DNA of 64,000 nucleotides, from the NCBI RefSeq assembly GCF_023897015.1, contig NZ_JAMHFY010000008.1, positions 1 through 64,000 on the forward strand. The letters are read 5' to 3'. The position numbers were made by a program, and so were the translations under genes. Source of the DNA: Desulfosporosinus nitroreducens. Its GTDB lineage: Bacteria; Bacillota; Desulfitobacteriia; Desulfitobacteriales; Desulfitobacteriaceae. Under the pieces are notes generated by a model, which had not been told where the DNA came from, did no database searches, and saw nothing but the letters and a program-made list of their open reading frames with translations. Of this stretch, positions 1-7,558 are shown piece after piece (position 1 is the first letter of the stretch; each line of letters begins with the position of its first letter).

Positions 1-221
1 GTTTGGATCTTCTCAGGGCTAAGATTATATATTAGCTTTTTATTTTGACCATACATACTCAAATATGCGGAAGAACCGCTATCACACCGAAATATTCAGT
101 CAGGATTACAAGGGCATAAAGGTGCTATTGATTTATACTGAAACCTGACCCCAAAAAAGGGGTCAATTTTCATTGACAATCAACAGGTGCCGCCGGGAAG
201 GGAATTTCACGGCGGCATACG

Positions 222-249
222 AAAGGAGAGCTTAGTTGCTCTCCTTTTT
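222..249 (+). terminator. Rho-independent terminator
   Basis: A 9-bp perfect stem (AAAGGAGAG at 222-230, CTCTCCTTT at 239-247) is followed by a T run. It would end transcription arriving from left of the window on the + strand. A second GC-rich stem, TGCCGCC (188-194) with GGCGGCA (211-217), lies just upstream. I see no gene in 1-310. Confidence 0.6.
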
Positions 250-310
250 GGTTGCTTCCATCTTAATTTCGTGGACATCATGTTCAATTCTTTGTATCGA
301 CTCAATAAGG

Positions 311-697
311 CTATTTAAGATTCTTGAATATCTCACTGGCCTTATCGTCGCTTGATTCTAATACAAACATTCCATTAATCGGCCAGTCTTTCATTACATT
401 GACAAAGTCTTTCTTTGCTTGGTCTAAATCCTTATTAGAATTATATTCGTAAATTACAATTTTAGCCTTAGGGTTCTCATCTGTTCCGAAACCTACACCA
501 TCTTTCGCTCCGATCATTGTGAAAAATGGTTTCTTCTCGGCATCTTCTTTAATCCCAGCATCGGCGAATGTCTTAATAAAGTCCGCCATCGTTAGATCTT
601 TCCTCACAGGACTGGATGTCCCTGTTGATCCGCACCCTAACAACATAAACATAAGTCCGATTAATAATAAGTACGTGATTTTTTTCAATCGGTTCAA
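311..697 (-). CDS. Small predicted lipoprotein, hypothetical
   Basis: A 128-residue protein with an N-terminal basic and hydrophobic signal (residues 1-21) ending in a clear lipobox, LLGC, with Cys22 as the lipidation site, so it is probably anchored to the outer face of the membrane. The mature part is soluble and charged (a repeat-free mix of Lys, Asp and Glu), with no domain I recognise. It stands alone between the left-edge terminator and an XRE regulator on the same strand. Function unknown. Confidence 0.7.
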   Translation of the reverse strand: MNRLKKITYLLLIGLMFMLLGCGSTGTSSPVRKDLTMADFIKTFADAGIKEDAEKKPFFTMIGAKDGVGFGTDENPKAKIVIYEYNSNKDLDQAKKDFVNVMKDWPINGMFVLESSDDKASEIFKNLK

Positions 698-790
698 CCC
701 TTTTTCTCGAGTTTCTAATTTATTTGCTTAGTTCAACTAATTGATGGCATTTCCTGCTTTCCGACATTCTTAATGGTTTTGCGACAAACT

Positions 791-818
791 AAGACCCCGG
801 CATTTATGCCGGGGTCTT
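791..818. terminator. Bidirectional hairpin terminator
   Basis: Perfect 13-bp palindromic arms (AAGACCCCGGCAT with ATGCCGGGGTCTT) around a 2-nt centre directly abut the stop codon of the XRE gene on the minus strand. The minus-strand side continues into a T-rich tract, as expected for a terminator of that gene. Confidence 0.75.
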
Positions 819-1027
819 CATTCATGGAAATAATCTGGCCAAAGATAATCCACTTTCTCGCCTACAGCAATTGCTATTTCTTGGGCGGTAGATAAGTAAA
901 GATCCTTGCCGTTCACAATTTGAGATATGTGCGACTGAGAATACCCAGTTATTTCTTTCAGGTCTTTTTGTGTGATACCTTTTTTTGTCATAACTTCATA
1001 GAGTCTACATCGTCTGTGTTGCTTCAA
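818..1027 (-). CDS. XRE-family helix-turn-helix regulator
   Basis: A 69-residue single-domain DNA-binding protein. The HTH is visible as GITQKDLKEITGYSQSHISQ (about residues 18-37), followed by the typical INGKDLYLSTAQEIAIAVGE helices; it ends with the VDYLWP segment common in small Cro/CI-like regulators. It has no sensor or dimerisation domain, which is usual for phage or accessory-element regulators. It is divergent from the gene at 1250 and may act in the shared intergenic space, but its target is not shown by the sequence. Confidence 0.85.
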   Translation of the reverse strand: MKQHRRCRLYEVMTKKGITQKDLKEITGYSQSHISQIVNGKDLYLSTAQEIAIAVGEKVDYLWPDYFHE

Positions 1028-1195
1028 TACTCATCACCGATGATTTGAATTCGGCAAAAATATGTTAACTCCTGCGACGAAGAGGTTATACATGGTAATA
1101 TATACTTAAGTGAATAAATTGTTTCTGATAATAGAAATACTAGTTGTAAGCTAGCAGCAAGGAAGGATTTCGACAAAATACCCCTTGAAGATAAA

Positions 1196-1211
1196 TAGAA
1201 CATATGTTCTA
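1196..1211. promoter_or_regulatory. Perfect LexA-like (SOS) palindrome
   Basis: TAGAACATATGTTCTA is a perfect palindrome containing GAAC-N4-GTTC, the core of the Gram-positive SOS box (known consensus CGAACATATGTTCG). A second half-site, ATATGTTCT (1225-1233), follows 15 nt later. It lies about 40 nt upstream of the gene starting at 1250, where a promoter would sit. Inference: DNA-damage (LexA) control of that gene. Confidence 0.6.
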
Positions 1212-1249
1212 ATATTTAAAGATTATATGTTCTGAAGGGAGTAATTGTC

Positions 1250-1558
1250 GTGGAAATGCAAGAGCAAGAATTGAATAAGGATGAATTTAAGTATGAGCAT
1301 GAGCTAGTGGAAGAAAGTTATGAGGATCTGGACATAGCGGATGCGCTGGTAGAAGCTAAGGTAAGCGACGATGGCGGAGAAACGTGGACTAGGCGAAAAA
1401 TCAATCTTGGAGGCGACATAGACGAATCGGGCCTTTCGGCTGGGGAGATCTTTCAGCTCAATGGGGAGAAGTATAAGGTGCTATCTGGAGATTTTGGCAT
1501 AACGATTGAGCTAATGGGGAAACCAGCCAGTGGAAAAAAAGTATCAAAACGAAAGTAA
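1250..1558 (+). CDS. Hypothetical acidic protein, possibly SOS-regulated
   Basis: A 102-residue protein starting at GTG 1250, 9 nt after a GAAGGGA ribosome site. The first 35 residues are very acidic; the middle has an Asp-box-like turn (SDDGGETW, about residues 39-46) followed by a small beta-rich stretch and a basic C-terminus (GKKVSKRK). The isolated Asp-box motif is not enough to call a sialidase-type propeller. A hairpin (GGAAGCCCG with CGGACTTCC, one mismatch, about 1567-1601) follows the stop. Its promoter region carries the LexA-like palindrome. Function unknown. Confidence 0.6.
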   Translation: MEMQEQELNKDEFKYEHELVEESYEDLDIADALVEAKVSDDGGETWTRRKINLGGDIDESGLSAGEIFQLNGEKYKVLSGDFGITIELMGKPASGKKVSKRK

Positions 1559-1620
1559 AATAATAAGGAAGCCCGTGCACCCTGGAGAGAGTCCGGACTT
1601 CCCATCACAAAAACACTTCC

Positions 1621-1695
1621 GAAGAAGGGTTCTTATGCCTGTATTATATCCAGTTTTATCCTTCTTAGGCAAGTGGTAAATGAAGGAGAAATGAA
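1621..1695. repeat. Dispersed 75-bp repeat, copy A
   Basis: This stretch is nearly identical to 20385-20460, including the block ATATCCAGTTTTATCCTTCTT. Both copies can form a hairpin (AAGAAGG pairing with CCTTCTT) and both end with a ribosome binding site just before a start codon. In copy A that is the TTG at 1698. It is either a structured 5' leader or the trace of a decayed repeated element. Confidence 0.65.
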
Positions 1696-1697
1696 AT

Positions 1698-1976
1698 TTG
1701 TTTAAGGTAAGATTAAGGCGTCATTCAAGATCTAGCAAATTTACAAAGTCATTTAGTGTAATAGAAAAACTCTTTAACGATGTGAATAAGAGTGTTAATA
1801 TTTCAGGAATGGAATCCAAAACAAGAAAATTGGGACGGCAGATATTAAACCTCCTAGGTCCTGACCATGGGTTATTATTCCTCGAATACGAAAAATCGAT
1901 TTACTTAGCAGAAAGTTATTGCATAGAAAACGCTTATCGCTTAGGGTTAAAGGCTAGAAATGGGGATAAAAAATAG
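1698..1976 (+). CDS. Small hypothetical protein
   Basis: A 92-residue basic protein. The start is TTG 1698, set by GAAGGAGA at 1682-1689. The C-terminal half (about residues 45-92) is helical and resembles the layout of small Firmicute proteins that end in an acidic helix followed by an 'AF/AYRLGLKA' turn, as in the DUF6809 group, but the match is only by eye. The gene is preceded by repeat copy A and followed by island-type debris. No function can be assigned. Confidence 0.45.
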   Translation: MFKVRLRRHSRSSKFTKSFSVIEKLFNDVNKSVNISGMESKTRKLGRQILNLLGPDHGLLFLEYEKSIYLAESYCIENAYRLGLKARNGDKK

Positions 1977-2163
1977 ACCAAATTCATGACCTCCATACCT
2001 ACCAAAAAACCTACCATCCAATTTTACTATATTTATAACTCTTAAAGTATATTGTAAGAGTTGAATATACGAAACAAATTTAAGTAAAGTCAAGGTGTTA
2101 GAAAGTCTGCATCCGTGGTAAAATGATTAAAGTTTCGCTTAGGCCAACTTTTTACCTTGGGGT

Positions 2164-2201
2164 GGTAGAGGTCGCATGTTCAAATCATGTCGCTCCGACC
2201 A
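2164..2201 (+). other. tRNA 3'-end fragment, likely old attachment site
   Basis: The stretch ends with a T-stem GCATG, T-loop TTCAAAT, T-stem CATGT, then acceptor strand CGCTCCG, discriminator A and CCA: an exact tRNA 3' half. No matching 5' acceptor (CGGAGCG) is found in the preceding 90 nt, so the gene is incomplete. Such duplicated tRNA 3' ends are left by integrases of phages and islands, and an integrase relic lies 125 nt downstream. The isoacceptor cannot be named. Confidence 0.6.
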
Positions 2202-2282
2202 GTAAACATGCGGGTTTCAGCCTTACTGAAAAAGGCAAAACCGTGAAATAATGCAACCGTTTTTTAGTTAGCTTTTCCAATT

Positions 2283-2314
2283 AGATTCCTCCCATTTTGG
2301 GGGGATCTTTTTTT
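2283..2314 (+). terminator. Rho-independent terminator
   Basis: AGATTCCTCCC pairs with GGGGGGATCT (one bulge) and is followed by a seven-T run. It lies between the tRNA fragment and the integrase relic. Confidence 0.5.
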
Positions 2315-2325
2315 ATCTTTTTTTA

Positions 2326-2560
2326 GTAGGCCATTAATATTTACACCAGCTGTGACTTTTACTTTAGGCATGACATGCGTGTAGGTATTACCCGTAGTAG
2401 CTATATCCGCATGACCCAGTAATATTTGGCTGTCTTAAGACTTTCGCCACGTTCTAGGAGTCTTGTGGCGAAGTGAATGTACCGTTATATCCGTCGAGAG
2501 TTTTGCAGCTTTTCTAATTTCGCGAAACTTTCTATGAGGCTCCGTGGATTAATTGGGGTA
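2326..2560 (-). pseudogene. Decayed phage-type tyrosine integrase, C-terminal part
   Basis: Reading the minus strand in three frames gives successive pieces of a tyrosine recombinase catalytic domain: FREIRKAAKLSTDITVHSLRH (about 2465-2530), then ATRLLERGESLKT (about 2430-2465), then GHADIATTGNTYTHVMPKVK (about 2355-2415). HxLRH, the LGHA-type histidine and the final Tyr region (NTYTHV) are the family signatures. At least two frameshifts and stops mean it is inactive. Nothing else coding is seen from about 2560 to 2837. With the adjacent tRNA 3' end it marks a former integration site. Confidence 0.8.
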
Positions 2561-2856
2561 CAACGCCTGGACCCACAGCTTTTAAAAAGTAATGCAACGA
2601 GGGTAATAATAGGTAATAAAGCATAACAAAATAAGAAAAGGCACCGGTATGACCGATGCCTGATACCCTTGGTACTAAAGGGTTTTAACAGAATAGACTA
2701 AGTTAACAAGGTGGTACGTGTCTTTACTTGAGGGCAAACACTTCCCCGATTTCTTAGTGGCAATTTACGCCCCGTGCAGGGCTTTTCCCCTTAATGGCAT
2801 CGTGGAGCATAACCTTTAAGGAGGAGGGGCTTATAAAGTGAAATTTACAAACCTTC

Positions 2857-3042
2857 TTGAAAACGGACCGTTTTAAGAAGATACTTATCTTTTATGATGC
2901 CGTAACGAAGCACCCCGAGCTTATGCTACTTCCCTATAAGGAACAAGCGGAAAGTTTACAATTCACACTATATGAGGTTAAAATGGTATGGGGATTCTTT
3001 CATGGAGCCTTTGGATCTCCATATAAATTGGGGATAAATTGA
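2857..3042 (+). CDS. Small ORF, uncertain start or frameshifted
   Basis: A 61-codon frame starting at TTG 2857 encodes a basic, helical peptide with no recognised domain. It has no ribosome site of its own. A strong AAGGAGGAGGGG (about 2818-2829) instead serves GTG 2838, whose frame stops after 12 codons (VKFTNLLENGPF). A one-base shift near 2868 would join both into one protein of about 67 residues, so this may be a frameshifted gene or a leader peptide plus coupled ORF. It precedes the corrinoid operon on the same strand. Confidence 0.35.
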   Translation: MKTDRFKKILIFYDAVTKHPELMLLPYKEQAESLQFTLYEVKMVWGFFHGAFGSPYKLGIN

Positions 3043-3161
3043 AGTCATTATTTTAATACTCATCACATAAATAATCCTTAATTCTGCAAGTTTGTACCCC
3101 CCAAACCCGCCGGGCTGGCTGTCTTGATACATGCAGTAAAACTTAACTAAGGGGTGATGGA

Positions 3162-3794
3162 TTGTTGAATAACCTAGATACCCTAGTGGAGTCAGTAATC
3201 CAAGGAAGACATAGGGATGCAGTTGCTCTTGCTGAACAATTGCTTTCTTCTGGGATTGATGTATACACCATCGTAGAACATGGTTTATCACCCGCTTTAA
3301 AGGCGTTAGATGTAAAATGCACATCCGATGAGTTCAATTTATTGGAAATCATGTTAGCCGGGAGAGCCATGCTGGAAGTGATGAATAACGTTATTGCCAA
3401 ACACTTAGATCAGGATCAGCCTGTGAAACAACTGGACACGATTATCCTAGGATCCATCAAGGGGGATATCCATGAGTTAGGAAAACACGTGGTGCGGATC
3501 CTACTTAGTTGTGCCGGGTATAAAGTTATTGATTTAGGCCAAGACGTGGAGCCTAAGCGATTTGTAGAAGCGGCCGTTGAAGCAAAGGCAGATTATATTT
3601 TCATTTCAGGTCTGATTAGTGTTATCGTTCCACAGGTCAGAGAAGTTAGGGCATTTCTTCTGCAGCAAAATTTGACGATCCCGGTTGTAGCTGGAGGCGC
3701 AGCTCTCCAGCAAATGAAGGCAGAGGATTTAAATGTCGATTATGTGGCCAAGAATGCTTTTGATGGCCTGCACTATGTCCAACGGATGAGGTGA
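3162..3794 (+). CDS. Methyltransferase cognate corrinoid protein (MtaC/MtbC type)
   Basis: A 210-residue cytoplasmic cobalamin-binding protein. Residues 1-85 form the helical cap domain (B12-binding domain 2) and 90-210 the Rossmann B12 domain, with the DxHxxG motif GDIHELG giving Asp102, the lower axial ligand His104 and Gly107, then the SGLI and AGGAA (GG) cofactor-contact motifs. Such proteins carry a methyl group between a substrate-specific methyltransferase and MtaA/MtbA or tetrahydrofolate. The start is TTG 3162 after AAGGGGTG. Five bases separate it from the UroD-like gene, and the operon continues into a two-component system. No MtaB/MttB-type partner is present, so a sensing role is possible. 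Confidence 0.9.
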   Translation: MLNNLDTLVESVIQGRHRDAVALAEQLLSSGIDVYTIVEHGLSPALKALDVKCTSDEFNLLEIMLAGRAMLEVMNNVIAKHLDQDQPVKQLDTIILGSIKGDIHELGKHVVRILLSCAGYKVIDLGQDVEPKRFVEAAVEAKADYIFISGLISVIVPQVREVRAFLLQQNLTIPVVAGGAALQQMKAEDLNVDYVAKNAFDGLHYVQRMR

Positions 3795-3798
3795 GAGA

Positions 3799-4818
3799 AT
3801 GAGATCGTTAGCAAGGGTTTTAGGCACCTTGAATTTTACAGACGTTGACTGCGCTCCAGTTTTTCTCGAACATAGTGGGTTTGTCGCTAGATTGGCGGGG
3901 ATATCCCTTGAGAGATATCTTACAGAGGCCGATATCATGGTTGCTGTGAAATTAGAGGCAGTCAAAAAGTTTAGGACCGACATTATGAGCTTAGGCCTGG
4001 ATTCGTGTGTAGAAGCTGAAGCCTTGGGCTCCAAAGTGGTGTTTTCTAATTCCGCTTATCCATACATTTCGAGCTCGCTGATCACAGATTGGCATCAGCT
4101 TGATCGCCTAACTGTGCCGGATCCATGGTCATCTGGACGGATGCCACTGATACTGCAGGCTGCTAAGGTTATTGTAGAAAAGGATGCGGGAGAGCACTTT
4201 ATTGTTGGACAAGTCTTAGGACCCGTGACCATCGCCTCCCAAATTTATGGAATTGAGAAGCTTATTTACTTAATTGTCGATGATCCTGAGGGATTTATGG
4301 AGCTCTTAAAATTCACTTCTCAGGTTACCGAACGCTATTGTGAAGCCCTGGGTGAAACTGGTATACACGCTATTATGCTACATGACCCTTCGGCCTCACC
4401 AGATGTTTTATCAAAAGGAGTATTTACTAGTTTCATAGCACCTCAGCTTAAAGCAATGTTCGAGCGTATTAAGAAACGGCAAGAGACTTATCTGTGGCTC
4501 CAAATTATCGGCAATACCACTTCGGTATTGCATCATATGGCTGACTTTAATCTCGAAATGGTGACGATTGATACGGCAGTTAAACTTCCGGATGCCTTTC
4601 ACAGTCTTCAGAACAAAGTTGTCGTGGGGAATATGAATCCCATGTTGTTCCGAAATGCAACGTTTAATCAATTAGCCAGCACCTTAAGACAGATACTTGA
4701 GCAACGTCGAGAGTTTGGTTATGTCATGGGTACAGGCTGTGAAACCCCTCTAGATGCCAGTGAAGAAAAGATTACTTACTTTCTAGAGTTAATAGAGAGC
4801 ATAAAGTGCCACGGCTAG
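3799..4818 (+). CDS. MtaA/UroD-family methyltransferase homolog, zinc site degenerate
   Basis: A 339-residue TIM-barrel protein of the uroporphyrinogen decarboxylase/MtaA-MtbA group, full length for the family. Members that move methyl groups between corrinoid and coenzyme M or folate bind zinc through HxC...C. Here the HxCGN segment reads LQIIGNT: residue 235 is Gln instead of His and 237 is Ile instead of Cys, while the C-terminal Cys314 (GTGCETP) remains. Catalytic zinc binding is therefore doubtful. It is translationally close to the corrinoid gene and to the downstream kinase, which suggests it reads the state of the corrinoid rather than turning over substrate. Family call is firm; loss of activity is inference. 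Confidence 0.85.
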   Translation: MRSLARVLGTLNFTDVDCAPVFLEHSGFVARLAGISLERYLTEADIMVAVKLEAVKKFRTDIMSLGLDSCVEAEALGSKVVFSNSAYPYISSSLITDWHQLDRLTVPDPWSSGRMPLILQAAKVIVEKDAGEHFIVGQVLGPVTIASQIYGIEKLIYLIVDDPEGFMELLKFTSQVTERYCEALGETGIHAIMLHDPSASPDVLSKGVFTSFIAPQLKAMFERIKKRQETYLWLQIIGNTTSVLHHMADFNLEMVTIDTAVKLPDAFHSLQNKVVVGNMNPMLFRNATFNQLASTLRQILEQRREFGYVMGTGCETPLDASEEKITYFLELIESIKCHG

Positions 4819-4859
4819 TCCGTATGAAGCAAAGCATGGGTTTTAAAGGGAGGGGAAAA

Positions 4860-6167
4860 ATGTCAGGTCAAACTGTGAATACAGGGTCTGAACAATTATA
4901 TGAGCAGTTGCAGCGGGAGATGGCGGTACTCATCAAGATCAACAATCTAACGGGTTTTTTGCCAGTCAAGCTCGACAATCTACTGAGTGCAATAATCAAA
5001 GAAATTGATAATATATTTTTTCCCTATAAATGTGAACTTCATCTCATCACTGAGGGGCGTTTGGAAACTTGTTGCACATATATTAAAGATGATTGCTGTA
5101 AAGCATTAAATGATCAACTTCCTTTGACTTTAGAACAAGGAGAAAGACTTTGTTGTGAGGCCGAATTCTGTGCTAATTGCTATCAATTCCATGTTTGCGT
5201 ACCCCTTATTGCAGGAGTTGACAAGCTCGGTGTAGTTACTCTCAAAAGTAAGCAGAAAACAGAGTTTCATCGTGATTCTATGGAATTGCTATTAGCGGTT
5301 GTAAGTCAGATTGCGGCTACAATTCAAAGGGCTCGGCTCTTTTCACGTTTAGCCCAGGAAAAGGCAAATCTTGAAAAAGCCAATACCGAAATCAATCAGC
5401 TCAATCAGGAGTTGCAAAAATCGATTGAGCAATTGAATAAAGCTCAAGAACAGCTTGTTATATCTGAGCGCTTAGCGGCGGCTGGCCAATTGTCGGCCAA
5501 TTTGGCTCATGAAATCAACAACCCCATAGGGGTTATTCTTTCGAGGCTAGAATGGTTGTTATTAGAGGCTGAGGAGAATAGTTTGCCAGATCAAGTGATT
5601 GAGGATATGCAAATAATGGTGAAGCATACTGAGCGGATTGCCAGAACGACTAAGGGCTTGCTTTCATTCTCACGTCAAACGGTGGATTGCATGTCGCCCC
5701 TAGACCTAAATACCATGATTATCGAAACCACCGATTGGCTGAGAAGTCAATTCCTAAGTAAGAATATCCAGTTAGACTTAAAATTGGCGAGCAATGCGTG
5801 GGTCCTTGGGAATCCCGGGCAATTGGAGCAGGTCTTAGTGAACCTTCTTAATAACGCGAAAGATGCGATAGTTGAAGGTGGGGAAATTAGTATCTGTTCA
5901 AAGGTTGATCTAGATCAAAAAATGGTTCAAGTTGAGGTCAGCGATTCGGGGACAGGGATCTCTGACGAGATAAAGAATAGGATTTTTGACCCGTTTTTTA
6001 CGACCAAGGAAAAAGGAGTAGGAACGGGTCTTGGGCTTTCTATTAGTTATGGAATTCTTGAAAACCATGGTGGAAGTTTAAAGGTCGAAAGCGAACTAGG
6101 TAAGGGAAGCTGTTTCAGTCTATTGTTGCCGTTATTCATTGAGGCAAAGGCGGGTGATGCGTCATGA
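4860..6167 (+). CDS. GAF-type sensor histidine kinase, Cys-rich
   Basis: A 435-residue soluble kinase with no membrane segments. I chose ATG 4860 because GGGAGGGG precedes it; longer starts upstream lack a ribosome site. Order: N-terminal helix, GAF-like domain (about 30-160), coiled coil (160-205), HisKA with His217 in LAHEINNP, then HATPase_c with [16 protein letters not shown] and GTGLGLS. The GAF segment holds ten cysteines between residues 58 and 113 (including CC at 71-72, 79-80 and 98-99 and CANC at 104-107), which suggests metal, Fe-S or redox sensing. It overlaps the response regulator gene by 4 nt, so the two are a pair. Confidence 0.92.
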   Translation: MSGQTVNTGSEQLYEQLQREMAVLIKINNLTGFLPVKLDNLLSAIIKEIDNIFFPYKCELHLITEGRLETCCTYIKDDCCKALNDQLPLTLEQGERLCCEAEFCANCYQFHVCVPLIAGVDKLGVVTLKSKQKTEFHRDSMELLLAVVSQIAATIQRARLFSRLAQEKANLEKANTEINQLNQELQKSIEQLNKAQEQLVISERLAAAGQLSANLAHEINNPIGVILSRLEWLLLEAEENSLPDQVIEDMQIMVKHTERIARTTKGLLSFSRQTVDCMSPLDLNTMIIETTDWLRSQFLSKNIQLDLKLASNAWVLGNPGQLEQVLVNLLNNAKDAIVEGGEISICSKVDLDQKMVQVEVSDSGTGISDEIKNRIFDPFFTTKEKGVGTGLGLSISYGILENHGGSLKVESELGKGSCFSLLLPLFIEAKAGDAS

Positions 6168-7558
6168 AGGAGGAACGCACAATCCTTGTAATCGATGACG
6201 AAAAGGATATGTTAGAGATTTGTTCTCGAATTATCAAACGCATGGGTTATAGGAGTGTTACTTTTAATGACAGTGTGGAAGCCCTGAATAAGATGCTGGA
6301 TATTACTCCAGACCTGATCATTACAGACCTGCAAATGCCCGGGGTTGATGGATTCCGAATTTTGGAGTGGATCAAAGAAAATCTACCCGAAACACTCGTG
6401 GTGGTGATCACAGGTTTTTCCTCCATTGATTCAGCGATCATTGCCATGAAAAATGGAGCCTTCGATTATTTGCCAAAACCGTTCAAGCTTGACCAGCTAC
6501 AGTTTACGATTACTAAAGCATTTCAACAGATCGAATTAAAGGCAGAAAACCAACTCTTGCGCAATCAGCTCCAGGAAGTGATTAATAGCGAGAATCTTAT
6601 TGGAGCCAATGGTGGGTTGCAAACTATTTTCAAGCAGATTGGTAAAATTGCCAAGACAAACGTAACTACATTAATCTTAGGCGAAAGCGGTACAGGTAAG
6701 GAGCTTATTGCCCATACTATTCATAAGAATAGTCATCGTTCGATCGGGCCATTCATTCCTATTGACTGTGCTTCCCTTCCAGAAAACTTGCTCGAAAGCG
6801 AGTTGTTCGGTTACGAAAGAGGAGCCTTTACAGGAGCTAATCGAACGAAAGAGGGGCTCTTCGAACTGGCAAGTGGCGGAACCTTATTTTTAGATGAGAT
6901 CGGGGAGTTAAGTCTCGCCTTACAGGCGAAACTTTTAAGGGCCTTAGAAGAGAAAGAATTTCGGCGGGTAGGCGGTCATCAACTGATCAAAGTTGATGTG
7001 CGAATTGTGGCAGCCACTAACCGAGACTTAGAACAAATGGTTGCTAGTAAGGAATTTAGAGAAGATCTTTACTATCGCTTGAATGTCATTAGCTTACAAC
7101 TTCCGCCCTTAAGGGAGCGGAAAGAAGATATTCCGTTATTTGTTTTGCACTTTTGTGCTAAGTTTGCACGTAAAACGGGAAAAGTAATCAAGGGTTGTGA
7201 ACCAAGGGTTATGGAGCTACTTACTCAGTACTCGTGGCCGGGTAATGTGCGTGAATTACGGAATATCATGGAAAGAGCGGTTACCCTTGCCGAAAATGAA
7301 GTTGTGGGGACTCAAGATTTGGTCCAGCAGGTGTTGGAAGTAAATAGAGAGCCTATGAAGGGTAATGAGATCTCCACGAACCTTCCCTATCGGGAAGCGA
7401 AAGAACTATGGATGAATCATCTTGAAGCTCATTATCTGCCAACGTTATTAGACCGCTTTGATGGAAATATTACTCGTGCTGCAGAATGGGCTGGGATCGA
7501 TCGGAAAACCATTCATCGCCTTCTAAAGAAACACCACTTGTCTAGGATTGCTGAATAG
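6164..7558 (+). CDS. NtrC-family sigma-54 response regulator
   Basis: A 464-residue regulator: receiver domain (1-120) with Asp11/Asp12, phospho-acceptor Asp55 in TDLQMPG and Lys105; AAA+ domain (about 145-380) with Walker A GESGTGKE, the sigma-54 contact loop GAFTGA and Walker B LFLDEIGE; C-terminal Fis-type HTH (AAEWAGIDRKTIHRLLKKH). The cognate kinase gene overlaps it by ATGA. It should activate sigma-54 promoters when phosphorylated. I found no convincing -24/-12 site just upstream of its own operon, so its targets may lie elsewhere. The 3' end overlaps the convergent lipoprotein gene by 17 nt. Confidence 0.95.
   Translation: MKEERTILVIDDEKDMLEICSRIIKRMGYRSVTFNDSVEALNKMLDITPDLIITDLQMPGVDGFRILEWIKENLPETLVVVITGFSSIDSAIIAMKNGAFDYLPKPFKLDQLQFTITKAFQQIELKAENQLLRNQLQEVINSENLIGANGGLQTIFKQIGKIAKTNVTTLILGESGTGKELIAHTIHKNSHRSIGPFIPIDCASLPENLLESELFGYERGAFTGANRTKEGLFELASGGTLFLDEIGELSLALQAKLLRALEEKEFRRVGGHQLIKVDVRIVAATNRDLEQMVASKEFREDLYYRLNVISLQLPPLRERKEDIPLFVLHFCAKFARKTGKVIKGCEPRVMELLTQYSWPGNVRELRNIMERAVTLAENEVVGTQDLVQQVLEVNREPMKGNEISTNLPYREAKELWMNHLEAHYLPTLLDRFDGNITRAAEWAGIDRKTIHRLLKKHHLSRIAE

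Noticed and set aside
1378-1402. Asp-box motif (SDDGGETW) in the protein at 1250 as evidence of a sialidase-like propeller
   Set aside because: One isolated motif in a 102-residue protein cannot form a propeller.
2713-2728. Possible sigma-54 site TGGTACGTGTCTTTAC upstream of the corrinoid operon
   Set aside because: The essential GC at -12 is absent.
3143-3400. Minus-strand frames opposite the corrinoid and other operon genes
   Set aside because: They are out-of-frame shadows with no ribosome sites and odd composition; the sense-strand genes have full domain motifs.
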